From Beroe forskalii (Eukaryota; Ctenophora; Nuda; Beroida; Beroidae), in assembly GCA_011033025.1 (NCBI GenBank), contig WFMF01000408.1, positions 42,501 through 106,500 of the forward strand: a stretch of DNA of 64,000 nucleotides, in the 5' to 3' direction. Every line of letters starts with the position of its first letter. Positions within the stretch are counted from its first letter, which is position 1. Shown in pieces: positions 10,668-23,000 of this stretch. The translations under genes were made by a program, and so were the position numbers. The notes beneath the pieces are model-generated. The model was not told the DNA's origin. It saw nothing but the letters and a program-made list of their open reading frames with translations, and searched no databases.

Positions 10668-13600
10668 GTAAGGCTTTGAAATAGTTTCTAATGTTCGCTG
10701 TTGTCATGCCCATTTAGAAAGGTGATTTGTTTTGCTGAGAACTTCATGGATCTGTATAATTGTTGGTCAGCTGTACTTTTATAGCATGCTTTTATCTTTG
10801 AAAATATGCCGCTCGAATGATGTCATGAACCACATGTACTGCAACGTAAAAATTCCTCGTGGCTGCAAATCATTTGTGTTTTCACACCTTTTGATCATAA
10901 CCGTGGTGTCTCGACCTTTTCACTTGCGTCCGTGCAGGCAAGAGTCGAGATGCATCGGTTACAAGCTCTGTGCGAATGTAACTGTGCATTGTGTTTGGAG
11001 CATTTTCCTTCAATAATTATACAAATGCGGAGGTCTAATATTCCGCCCATCTTTAGCTCCATTGCTGATTCACAGAATATGCTGTGCCGTCTTTTTGTCC
11101 TGCTTTCCTTCCTAATTCTACTCATTTTGAGATGTCTTCCAATATTAATACTTCTAATGGTACTATCGGTTTTCGTTGTGTTTATCCTAATAACGTTTCT
11201 AAGCTCAATTTTATTGCATAAACAGAATTGTGACGGCGTACATGCGACTCTTTCTTATTCTCTCTGTCTCCCATCACCTGACACCGTGATGTCATCTGAC
11301 ATGTCACCTCTTCAACCCCCCTGGGTCTGGAGAAATGTTGAGGAATCCTCTGGAAGATCTCTACTCGAACACTGCTTCAGTGACAAAGTGATACGATTGA
11401 TAGGGGGTAGTTGAAACTGTCTCGTATTCTGACTCCTTGCTACATCTTTACGGGTGATGTCCGTATAATTGTCCGTATAATTCTCTGGCACAAGGAAGTG
11501 CAAATGTAACTGTTCAAATGTGGAAAGTTGTGCGCGCGCAAGGCGCAAGGTAACATCCCACGAGTTATTTCTCCTTCCCATTCCCTCTTTTCATATTGCG
11601 GTAATGTTGTTAAAATGGATATGGTAAGCATCATGACAAATTACACTCAAATTGTTTGCTAAGAGTTTCAAAAGAAGACTCGTTCTCAATATCTAGCCTT
11701 AACAGACTAGAGGAGTGAGACATTATTTATAGGAAGGAAGAATGTTCCGTCAGCTATCTATGGCTGCTAAATACGATAAATATAGTTTTATTTGGTTTGG
11801 ATTAGCCGAGTAATACCAAGTTTTTGGCTGTTTCCTGCTGTATTTATCTTTTGAATTTTGAATCTACTGATGCGATCAGAATGGATTTCCCCGATGTTTA
11901 GTCTGCAAACTAGTAGACATATTAAGCAATTATTCTGTCTACTGAACAATTACTGATGCTAAACAATTGCTCATCTAATTTTACAAACCTATGTAAATTG
12001 ACAATATGTTACAATAGTTGTTGTGACTTGATCTGACAGTTTCATGATGTCAATAATAAATATTTGGCGCGCATCATTGAATTAATAATGTAATATGTGC
12101 AACTATGCAAAATGTAATTATGTAAATATTAAGCAACATTAATTGCTGAAAGTAGATACATTAATCTGATTTCTACACAATACTGATATTCTGCACACAA
12201 ATACTATTTTCCCTCCCCAATCGCATTTGTTGTTCTACAAAAAGTAATTTTTACCAAAGGAAGTTACAGAGGTCCCGCCACTTCGATAAATGAAAACGAT
12301 TCTGAATATACTGTTAAATCACTATCACGCACGTACAAATGGTAGTTTTGTGGAAATTTCAGACACCGATCTCAGATGTGGCGGTAATTGCGGGTTGAAG
12401 TACAAACTTGAGAGCTGTTTCGCTTTGGTCGGTTTCAGCTACTGCAGGTTTGAAGGTGCATGGTACTTGTAACAAGGCATCGGGTACCTACTTAGGGCCA
12501 TAATGCATAGTTCAATGTGGGCGGATTAGAGCATAGTGCGGTTAAGACATCAATAATAACCACTAACGACTTTATGAGTTTATTAAATTTTTCGTTAATG
12601 AACCGCAGAAGACTTCATTATTCTCAAGATCCATCGTCCACAGACTACGTTATTTTTTATTTGTTTAAATATTACTCCCTAATCTCGAGCGCACCTTTTT
12701 ATTTTGCTTATAACATAAAGCCAAGGGGATCGGGAATAAAGCTTTCAGAATAATGAAGGTCTGACTGTATTCCCATTCCCATTCTTTTTTTTCTTTCTTA
12801 TCTATGCTCTATTTTTTCCATTATACCTAGTTTTCAGTTCCCTATCTCAGTGCTTATTTTCAATGCCGTACCCCAGATATTTTTCTATTTTGCTTATTTT
12901 ATTTTTTTGTTTCGCGTACTGTCAACTGAGCAACTGTCCACCTATAAAAGTGAAAATCACAATTCGAATTGATAATATCAAGGTCACAGAAAAATACCAA
13001 TTTACATCTTAAACTTTGTAACAATTTGTATAAATATTATACCTTGTCATACAATGTGTATATATGAGATATAAATGCCATTATTACGCGTCATCGTACA
13101 GTACGAACTACAAGATATGTATAAAACATCCAAAAATCATCTTAGGACTGAATCGAACACCAGGACTGAAGTTAATTACCGTTAAAACAACCATTCTTCA
13201 TTTTCTTCTCAAAAGTTCGAAATAAGCAAACAATTTGCTGGAAAAGCTCTTCTTATGTCAATTGAATTCAGTAATTTTATGACACGAGCAATCATTTCTA
13301 AACAATGAAATTGGTTATACCTAATGTCGTTTGGTCAATTTCATTTTCGAACAATGATTTATGAAGGAGAGAAATTGTAATATTTGTAACCACAAATCTG
13401 TCAGCTCACAGCTACAGTAATGCGATGATACGTCGTTTTGTTGTTTTGAATGAACTTCTGATCTGTTGCAAAGCTTCCCTAAAAATCATTCTTGAAACTT
13501 GTAAATCTCTCATTTTTCCAAGACTTGATGAAACTTGATGACGAGGACTTATAATCGGGAACTTTTTGTCTTGAAATTCCGTCGCAGAGGACTCCGCGAC

Positions 13601-13913
13601 TTCTCCTGCAATTTTCTGAACGCCTTTCCTCATATCTACGCTAGTCTCTCAAACTGTAGCATATATCTGTAATAAGTTTGGTAAAGTTATAGTTTATCCA
13701 CTTTAATAAATCTACTGATCTACAAAGATGGTAAATACCATTTCAAATCTATATTCATCGAGATCCGACAAAATCACGATATTTGATACCCAGAAGGAGC
13801 TTTTACAATGAAACCCACGGTTTCATGGTACCTTAATTCCTCAGAAACTACCAGATATATCAATGTGCCATTTCTCACCTTTCAACTAAATAAGATCCTC
13901 CTCTATCCGCATA
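10668..13913. other. No gene resolved
   Basis: Between the last NUDT18-like exon seen and the CNG gene 2 stop codon. It should hold the NUDT18 3' exon and the CNG 3' untranslated region, but I could not place either. A 160-codon hydrophobic plus-strand ORF (10932-11414) has no splice or family support. Confidence 0.4.
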
Positions 13914-14026
13914 TTAGCAGTCTTGTGACTCTGATTCTATGCTCGCATGATGACTGTTCGCCACGGGGTACACCTTAGAAATCTGCTTCTGAAGGCTGGC
14001 CACATTCTTATTCGTGTTCTTAACCT
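13914..14026 (-). CDS. CNG gene 2 exon 11: coiled-coil end and stop
   Basis: This 113-nt terminal exon after CTTTCAG completes a Glu codon, continues the helix ([20 protein letters not shown]) and ends ESESQDC with TAA at 13914-13916. Phase agrees with exon 10. Confidence 0.78.
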
Positions 14027-17000
14027 CTGAAAGAAGGAATGTTACTCGACGTATTCGATATTGGATTCGACGGCGTCTTTTCCCATTTAACATTGAGCAA
14101 TTATCACAAGACATGAGTCTGAATGTAATATTCTTGTGCTGTTGAGCATAACCGTTACGCAATGCTCGGAGTAATGAGTTTCCCAGAATTTAGTAAAACT
14201 CACAACATAACCGCTCGCAAAGATGTCGCAATAGTATAAAGCCACATCAAAACAAAGAAGCCTGACGGAAACCACCTTGACACCATGTGGCATGTGGCAC
14301 CATGTAGAATGTGACACCACCCTGACACCAGTTACCTGTCGCTAGGCTGCCTATCAGTTTCTCCAGCTCCTCCAGCCTCCTGCTGATCGTATCCACCAGT
14401 TCGGCACTGTTCGTGAAGCTGATTCGTCGGTCTCCCTCCTCGGCGTCCTCTGATTGGTTGGCTTTGGAGTCACGTGCCAGCTTCTTCTTGGCAGCCTGCC
14501 CGGGGGTTGTTATTGGTGGAGTTCTAGAGACAGTGACCAATCAGAGCGCGAGTTGACTGTACAGGATACAAACTTGCGCGCTGATTGGTCAATGTTATCT
14601 CGATTTTGGGATCCTTCGAATAATCTAGTACGCCGCCGTATAAGGTTTATACGATGTTTGCACAACCGTCAAGGACATATTCTGATCAGCTATTCGCCTA
14701 TATTCAGACCTATATTGAAAGTCATAGAGGTTTTGCATCCTTATTGAAAATGTACGTATGATTTACTTGGTTCATAAATTTATACACTCCGAAATAATGG
14801 CTCGCCCTTTCGGTGCTTTAAATAACTACTCAAATACTCACCTTATTACTTCACTTTACTCGGCGTACTAGAAATTGGCGGATTGCTCGAATTTTGACAG
14901 TCTATCACGTGATGTCTTTCCTATGTTATACCAAATGGACCAATCAGATGGTTGTATCTGACGTTGTTAATATCATATACAATCAACTGATTGGTCCATC
15001 TGGTATCACACAGGCTGTCAAAAATCCGACCAATCCGCCAATTTCTAGTACGCATCAATGCGCATCAATCATAGAGAAATGTGTGATTATACTCAGCGTA
15101 TACGCTGAGTATAATGCCACATTTCTCTATGATTGATGTGCTCAGTGATGGAAAATAAAGTGGAAATGTACTCTTGGCAGCGCTGTTTTCCCCGTTGTTT
15201 AGTTCAAACTAGTATAGAAGTAAATCTTTGGCCTTTGTCTTTATTCCAAGAGGCTCTTAGTTTTAACGTCAAAGTTGATCATCAATCTGAGTACTATTGC
15301 GACTCGCTTTTATTGCTTGCAAGATAACCTTTCCTTACATTATCATAGTGACATTTTAGTCAACCCCTAAAAACATCTCGTAAAGAAATGAGAGTAACAC
15401 GACTGCACCCTAAACGAATCATGATTGCCATGCTGTTACTAATTGCAATTGTCAATTTCCTGTCATTTCATATCTCAATCACTGGCGAAACAGTCTCGTA
15501 CTTTCGTGACGGAACATCCCAAGTTACTTTAATTGGAAATTACCACCAAAATATCCGTGAAGATCCTCAGTTGTACTTTGAGACAGATTACAGTTACTTC
15601 TTACGTTTGCAACTTCAGGACAACATCAAGTTTGGGGCGGCTCTCAAGCAAGTCGCTGGCGATTACTTTAATGCCAGGCAAGGTTACAACGAATCGTATC
15701 TCGATTCGCTGCCGCTCGTTCACCGGAATATCTCCGATCTGACTCCACCCGCTTGTAAAGATATCGCCATGTATCCTTCCAGCCCAGCTAGAGTGTCAGT
15801 GATCATAGTTTTTCACAATGAAATCCTTTCTCTAGTCCTCCGAACGGTTTACAGTGTAATTGAAGCCATTCCGCCCCATAATTTCCACGAAATGATCCTT
15901 ATAGACGATGGGAGTGATCTGATGGAGTACACAGATTTACAGAAAGTTGAACAAATAACAGAGTCCTTTACAGTTCAGGTTAAGTACCATCGCTTTGAGG
16001 AAAACAAGGGACTGATAGCCAGTCGGCGGTTCGCGTGTGAGTCCGCTACAGGAGACGTGGTGCTGGTGCTGGACAGTCACATGGAAGTTAAATCAGGGTT
16101 CATTGAACCTCTACTCGCCATTACAGATCAGAGTTACAACACAATCGCTGCACCGATTATTCACTTCGTGGAGAACAAGGAAAGCACGAAAGTCTGGGCG
16201 ATGGGTTACCCTTGTTACCTTGGATTTGATCGGTACTTCAAGTGGCTCAGTGTCTGTAACAAGACAGTTACATCTCAAGGCGATCCCCGATCTTTCCCAG
16301 TTCCTCTCATATCAGGCGGAGCGTTTGTAGCAACTAAACGCTTCCTTGCCGAGATCGATTACTTTGGTTTGGGTATGGAGGGCTGGGGAGATGAGAATGT
16401 GGACATATCTCTGAAAACGTGGATGTGTGGCAGTCAGCTCCTCTCCGTACCCTGCTCCCAAGTTCTGCACCACAACGCACATCGGAGTGTTAAGAACCTT
16501 GCTGACAGGAGGAAAGCCCCCCACGCCTGTCATAACGCTGCCCTGATCAGCAAATCCTACTTCCCGGAGGATGTGTTCCAGGACTTCGCATCTCACTGTC
16601 ACCCTAACATCTATAGGGGCCTGGAGGGGTATGACTTTGGAGTGTATGACCATGTTGTGAGAGCTAACAGAGAACTGATCAGGAGGAATAACTGTACGCG
16701 GGACTATGGGTGGATGAGGAGGAATCTCATGCCGAGTGTTGAATCTTATGACAGAGAGACTCTCATCTCCCACACACTAAAGCTGGGGGAACAATGCGTC
16801 ATGTTCAGAGGACCGGATCAGAAATCCGAATGGACGGCTTCCCTTGAGGAATGTAGGGCGATGTCAGTGGAGAAATCAGCTCGATTGACAATCTGGAAGG
16901 ATTTGAGGGCCGAGAAGGGTTACTGTCTAGACTGGGGGTTTTCTCCGGTGATGAGGTTTAAGGCATGTCATCGTCAAGGTGGTAACCAAATGACAGTCTA

Positions 17001-20000
17001 CGAGGAGGGTCAGATTAAAGATTTTAGTCGCAATTGGTGTTTAGTGAGGTATTTTAATAACAGTAGTTTAGGGTTGGGTCTATGTCGCGGATCACAGAAT
17101 TCTTCAGAGGAGTCTTACGAAGTTCCGAAGTTTCACTTTGATACTGTTTATGATAGCAATTGATAGATCGATTTTCAACTATTGTTGTAATCCTAAATTC
17201 ACTTTCGAGAATTTAACGTTTTGGGTCAGAATTTTGTTATAAATCTGTTATCTGCCAAGCAAGCGTTTTTAATCGCTCGATAACTTTTTGATGCTAATGA
17301 TTTTGTAAATAAAGTGCATGATGTTGTAATGTCACCATATTGATTGCTTCTTAAAACAAATGACAAATTGCAAGCTGATCCATAATAACATAAATCTGAT
17401 TTAAATAACCGTATTACCTTGTGTTCCTTAAAATTCTGAAACTTAATAATTAAATAATTAAGTTCACAAAACACGGGATCCTGAAAACAGATCCACGGAT
17501 ACATACTGAAATCGGACAAGTTTGTGAGGAAAAAGGGGCATGTTGATTGTTACGAGGGACACTGAAAATTGACCCGAATGTTTGGGACACTGACACAACA
17601 GTTGACTTCGGGCATGTTCGTACAAGGATACTGACAGTTGACGTCGGATAAGGGACATAAGGGGTAACGGACATGACTGACAGTTGACTCGGACATTTGC
17701 TCAGGGACATGACGCCGGACATGGAATTCGGATGGGGACTTAACTGACCTCGGGAGTAGGTGGTCTTGGGGACGATTGGTTATTTAGGTTGAGTTTTTTC
17801 CTGGCTGCCTGCAAGTAGAGGTGATGGAATGAGGTACTTCCGTCTTTGTCATATCAAATCAATAAGTTGAGAAAGATACATCACTCGGTACACAAAGCAG
17901 TGGTAACCATGGCAACCATAGATTTAATCGCAAACGATCACTCTCAGGAAGATGTTGGATCAGCAGGGCTGTAGCCGGTATAAAACATTCAGTTGTTAGC
18001 AACACAAGCGAATATATATAGGCAGCCACGATTGGGAGCCGAGTTAATGAGAAATAACACTTGTAGCTTTCACAGATTCACACGGTCGATATTATGAAGC
18101 AACATATTATCATTTTTACATGAAAATCACGAAAACAAAAGCCCTTCACTCAAGCTTTCCAGAGCTATTTAAAGAACTCGGAATTGATTTTTGAATGATG
18201 ATCTCAGAATATGAAAGCACACACAAACAAAGAATCAACGAACAAACACAAAGAATTCGTCAAACTTTGTTTAATAATTCACATGATGCTGTCAACAATT
18301 AGATAGTCAGTAGCTTGATATTAGCTTGGATTAGGGGTTTATATTACGTCTCTGACTATTTGATCATTTGAACCCTCTTCGAAATTCTAATCCTTCCCTA
18401 GGATATTTCATTCTGGTATCTTTTAGACCTCCTGGTGTTCTTGTTTCTTAATTCTAGGCTTCGAATAGTTCTAATACCTTCACGCACTGTACTTGTATTG
18501 AAGCCTGCCGTTCTTGATAACCATGATGATTTCATGGAATGTGATTTAACTTTCAATTTTATCCGAATTTCATATACCTCATAGCACATAGATTTTATTA
18601 TTTTTCCTCTCTGAAAATTTGGCATTGATCAGCCTACCGAATCACCTGTTGTTGCAGAAATCACTGCTTCAATGAGTTAATGAAAATTAAACTGAATTAA
18701 TTAAAGATTACATATTGAATGTTGAATGCGGTAAATTGCTTCAAAAGTTCAGATTGAGATATTTGCAACATTTGGCAAACCACTACATGTAGCTACAAAT
18801 TGCACACACGATGCTCCTCGCCAATGGATCGTTCACATGTTATTGCATTATCATAAAGGGGGGGGAGAGGGATTTCAAAAGATTCCACTTCATGTGTTAT
18901 TGAATCCAATAAAACTGTATTGTTAATTTAATCACGGGATTAAGGATTAAAAGTCTGGTATTTGAAATTTGATAACATTTGAGCGTTAATAAAATGCCAG
19001 GCAATCAATAACGTAAGAACGATCCTTGACCAATGCTTCACACTCCCTCTCCTACCTCCTTGAGGACTTCCCTCATCTCGGGATAGTCATTAAGAGCGTG
19101 TAGCAGGTCCTCCTTCCGCAGACAGAACAGGTCGCTGTACCCCACACTCCGGACGTTGGCCGTCCGTCTGTTGCCGTTCTTACCCACGTTTAGTAGGGAT
19201 ATCTCACCGAAGTAGCTGCCGTCCGAGAGGGTAGCCAGGGCGCGTCCGTCGTCCGCTGTCACCTGGAGCATGCCTGAGAGGGGTGGGAAATGAGAAGAGA
19301 ATTAGGGAGGTGGGAGTGACGGGAAGTAGATTGAGGGGGAGTGGGAGTGGGGGCGAGGGGTGGGAATGAGGAAAGTCGGAATGAGAGAAGTGGGAATAAG
19401 GGAGGTGGGAATAAGAGAATATATCTTAGTATCAGTTCTCTCTGTGTCCTGTGATGAGAGTTCATAGTGAGAGCTTCAAATGTGCTGGAGACTGGAGAGT
19501 GTTGTGAGTTTCACTTGTGACAGATTTTGCAATAATCTGTCATTAAAGTGTTCCCTGCACAATACTTCGCTGCTTATTTGATTAAAACTTTGATCTACAA
19601 ATTTCAGAGCTGTTTCAATCTGCTCCTTTTAAATAACTCAAAACAATTATGCTTCATTTGTGCATGTTGGTACTAGAGCAATACTGGTGTCATTCTAATG
19701 AGAAGCCTTCACAATACCATACTTTGAGATTCTGTACAATTTTATAGGTATAGAATTAAACGCCTCAAGGGAACAATCACCATCTGGAGACATATGATTT
19801 GTCTTGAGGTAATCAAATTGGAATGTCTGGGTATGATTTGCCATCTCTACCGGCCAATGTACTTATTAATGCCGTAGGTACTCGGCATTTTACAATTCGG
19901 CTGTTTACGAAAGATAGAGATATTTAAACGTATGACAGGGCATCTAATTGGTGACATACTGAGGCTTGTAAGTAACAATAATGTTAATTAGCGCCGCGCA

Positions 20001-23000
20001 AAGCCAAAACGCAAATTAATTAGCAATAAAAATACGACAGCAGGTCTTGGTACAACACGCTAAATTAATCTATCGAAAGTGGTTGTCTCTCCTCATGCCA
20101 ATGGATGTACAAATCAACACTCGGCTTCTCCTCGAGTAATTCGGAAAATTATTAGCACTCGGCTTCTCCTCGCTCAATTATTTCATCTGTACCTCTATGT
20201 AGCGTTATATTCAATCATATTCCTGGTATTACCTTGTTTTACAATGAACATCTCCCGGCCAATGTCACCCTTTCTGCAAACGTAATCGCCGGGCGAATAT
20301 ACCTGCGAAAGATGACCTCACTAATAAATCAGGAAAATTCCCAAGGATGACGTAACTAATCAATTATGAAGCATGATGACGCAATGAAAACGTCATTGAT
20401 AGCTGGAGCTAACAGTGGTATAGTTTTTTTACTGACGCAAAGAAAACGTCACTTGAATTGAGAGCTAACAATAATATCACAAATCGGTTATGCCCTATCT
20501 TGGCAATCATGTCATCTGCCATCGATTTAACACATTGAAACAAATTAATGGACACGTATGAGACCAAGCAGTGAAAATCAAACTACACACTAAAGTGTGA
20601 TAAAGTGAGCGTCTGGTGAACTTTCGTCAATCCACTTAAGACCATCACGCACAATATCATCAAACTTCGTGGACGGTGGGCATAGGAAAAATATATAAAA
20701 TCAGGGTTTAAAAGATCGTTTATTAAAGTCTTATACGACTCAGTTCCATGACAAAAAACGCCGTTTACAATGACTGAAAGATAATATCACACATAGTTTT
20801 ACCTGATGTTTTAGTTTTAGAACGAGGGCTATCAGGAAGCCTGATTCGCAGTTCTGGAACAATTCCACCTGCTTTAGGGTTGCTAAGTGCACGTGAATTG
20901 CCATCTCCGCTTGGAGTTTATCTGGTAGGTACCTGGCAAAACAGGTTCTGAGGGGTGGCTAGGGGGTTGCTAGTGGTGATAGAGAGGTTGCTAGAGGGTT
21001 GCCAGTGGTGATAGAGAGGTTTCAGGTTGCTAGGGGTTGCTAGTGGTGATATAGAGGTTGCTAGGGGGGGGGGGATTATGCTGTAAGAGTTGTTAAGGCT
21101 GAAAGGATTGCTAGTGAACTACAGAGGTTGCTTAGAGCGAGAGAGGTTGCTAGTGAACTGCAGAGGTTACTAAGGGCGAGAGGCTGTTAGGCAGCTACAG
21201 GCAGTTGCAATCCGTAACTAGCTGGTCACTAGTGAGTCACTTCCTAGTGAGTGACTTACATTGCATACGGCCCCATAGGTTTTAAGGGGGTTGCTAAGGT
21301 TGTCAGACAGCTAAAAAGCTACAAAGGTTAAAGGGGTGATAAATGTTGCTAGAAGTAGAGTCGACTGGGGTTGTTATGAAGGGTGATTTTTATTGAAAAG
21401 CAAGGTTTTTAAAGATAGTGTAATCACAAATTGAACGTTACCAAACCCGTGAAAATCTTGATAAAACCCATTAAAATTCACACAGAACATTTCATATCAC
21501 ATTCACTACATAGCGCTAAGTATTCTACGTCTATCAGCTACGAACCCCGAATTTAGCTGGTATAAAACACTATCAGGCGCTATGTGAATCTATAGTGCAT
21601 GCGTGTTGTATGCGTTTTCATGGGTGTATTTCTCTTACAATCAGAGTAAGGTGGCTGGAAAGTAAGATCGTTGGGAAACGACTGTTGCTAAAATTAAGAA
21701 TTTGAGAAGAATTAATGATATTGATCACGATGCTTTTTATTTCAATGCGAATCAATTTTGATTCAATGCTAGAATTTTTTGGCAACCCATGATTGACTAG
21801 TGACCCCCAAGACGCTCTAGATGATTGAATAAGGTTCACGATCGTGATTGTGTGAATTCGTGATTTCGAATTCGATGTGTCATTGTGTCAATTTATAAAA
21901 AAAGTGAATTAAACTGGTATGGACTGTTTTAGTGACGGACAGTTGGTGGCATATGATCGTAATGAAATGTAGAATTGATTAAATGGATGGGTACTCCCTA
22001 ATTAAATTCAATCAAAAGAATATCATGATTCATCAGAAATAAGAACCTAGAACGAACCTGCCATGATTACCACAACTCCATGTAACTTACTTTAACACAT
22101 CCTCCTCCTCGAACGTGTGATTTTGTGCCCACAAATAGTCAAACCACCGGATGATTCTATTCTGAAGGTCCTTGCCCACATTCCGGTAGCCCATGTACTC
22201 CTTTAAATGGTCCAACCTGTCCTGGAACACGCTCCTATTGGCCCTTAAGTTCGTTATGATGTTCCCTATGTTACCGACCAGGGAAGCGAATATCATGACC
22301 CCAATGAGAAACACGATAGTCAGATACACATACTCCCAGAGATCTTCTGGCTGGTCCATCTCCCCTATCGTAGTCATGGCCTGAGTGGACCAGTAGAGGG
22401 ACAGGGCGTACTTCATCCCAGTATCTGCGTACTTGTTAGGGTTTCCGTCCCCGTCCACCATGGCGGGGTACAGGAACTTGCTCCTGTCCCCGGGGGTCCT
22501 GTCCGACATGATGGAGGTGGAGAAGAAGAAGTATATACACGCGTTCCAGTGCATGACGCCGAACATGAAGGTAAAGAGAACGATCACTCGCCACGGGATG
22601 GGGAAGCTAGTCCGGCATTCCGTGCGGTCGTTCCACGCGATGAGACGGTGGAATTTGAGGAGTTTGGGGATGCGGACGAGGGGAGCGATGAAGAAACGGG
22701 AGTAGTCTACGGCGTACACTATCTGAAGATAGACAAACAGTCGTGTTAGCGCTGTCAGTCGTTCAGTGGTTTTTGTCGTATTCGTTTATTGACTTACCCT
22801 GACTTACCGGTTTAACTTTTCGTCAGTTTTCTTGATTTTTGCTTATTTCCAGTAAATAGGAACATTCTATTATGTCAGATAAGTGGATATAATGCATGTA
22901 ATGTGCCATGAAGTGTGGTGAGATACATTGTGCTCTGTGGCTATGACGCGTGATAGAGAGATGTTGCTCTTAGCTTTCTAGTTGCTTGAAAGCTTGCGTT

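Noticed and set aside
10932-11414. 160-codon hydrophobic plus-strand ORF near the NUDT18-like gene
   Set aside because: It is built from TTT/CTT/ATT-rich sequence, has no recognisable domain and no splice signal in the right phase after the exon ending at 10667.
13412-13633. 73-codon minus-strand ORF downstream of the CNG gene 2 stop
   Set aside because: It probably lies in the 3' untranslated region or intergenic DNA; no splice sites or homology support it.
17450-17722. Overlapping minus-strand ORFs next to CNG exon 9
   Set aside because: They arise from a degenerate GGACA/TGACAGTTGAC repeat and end at the exon 9 donor side without a matching acceptor.
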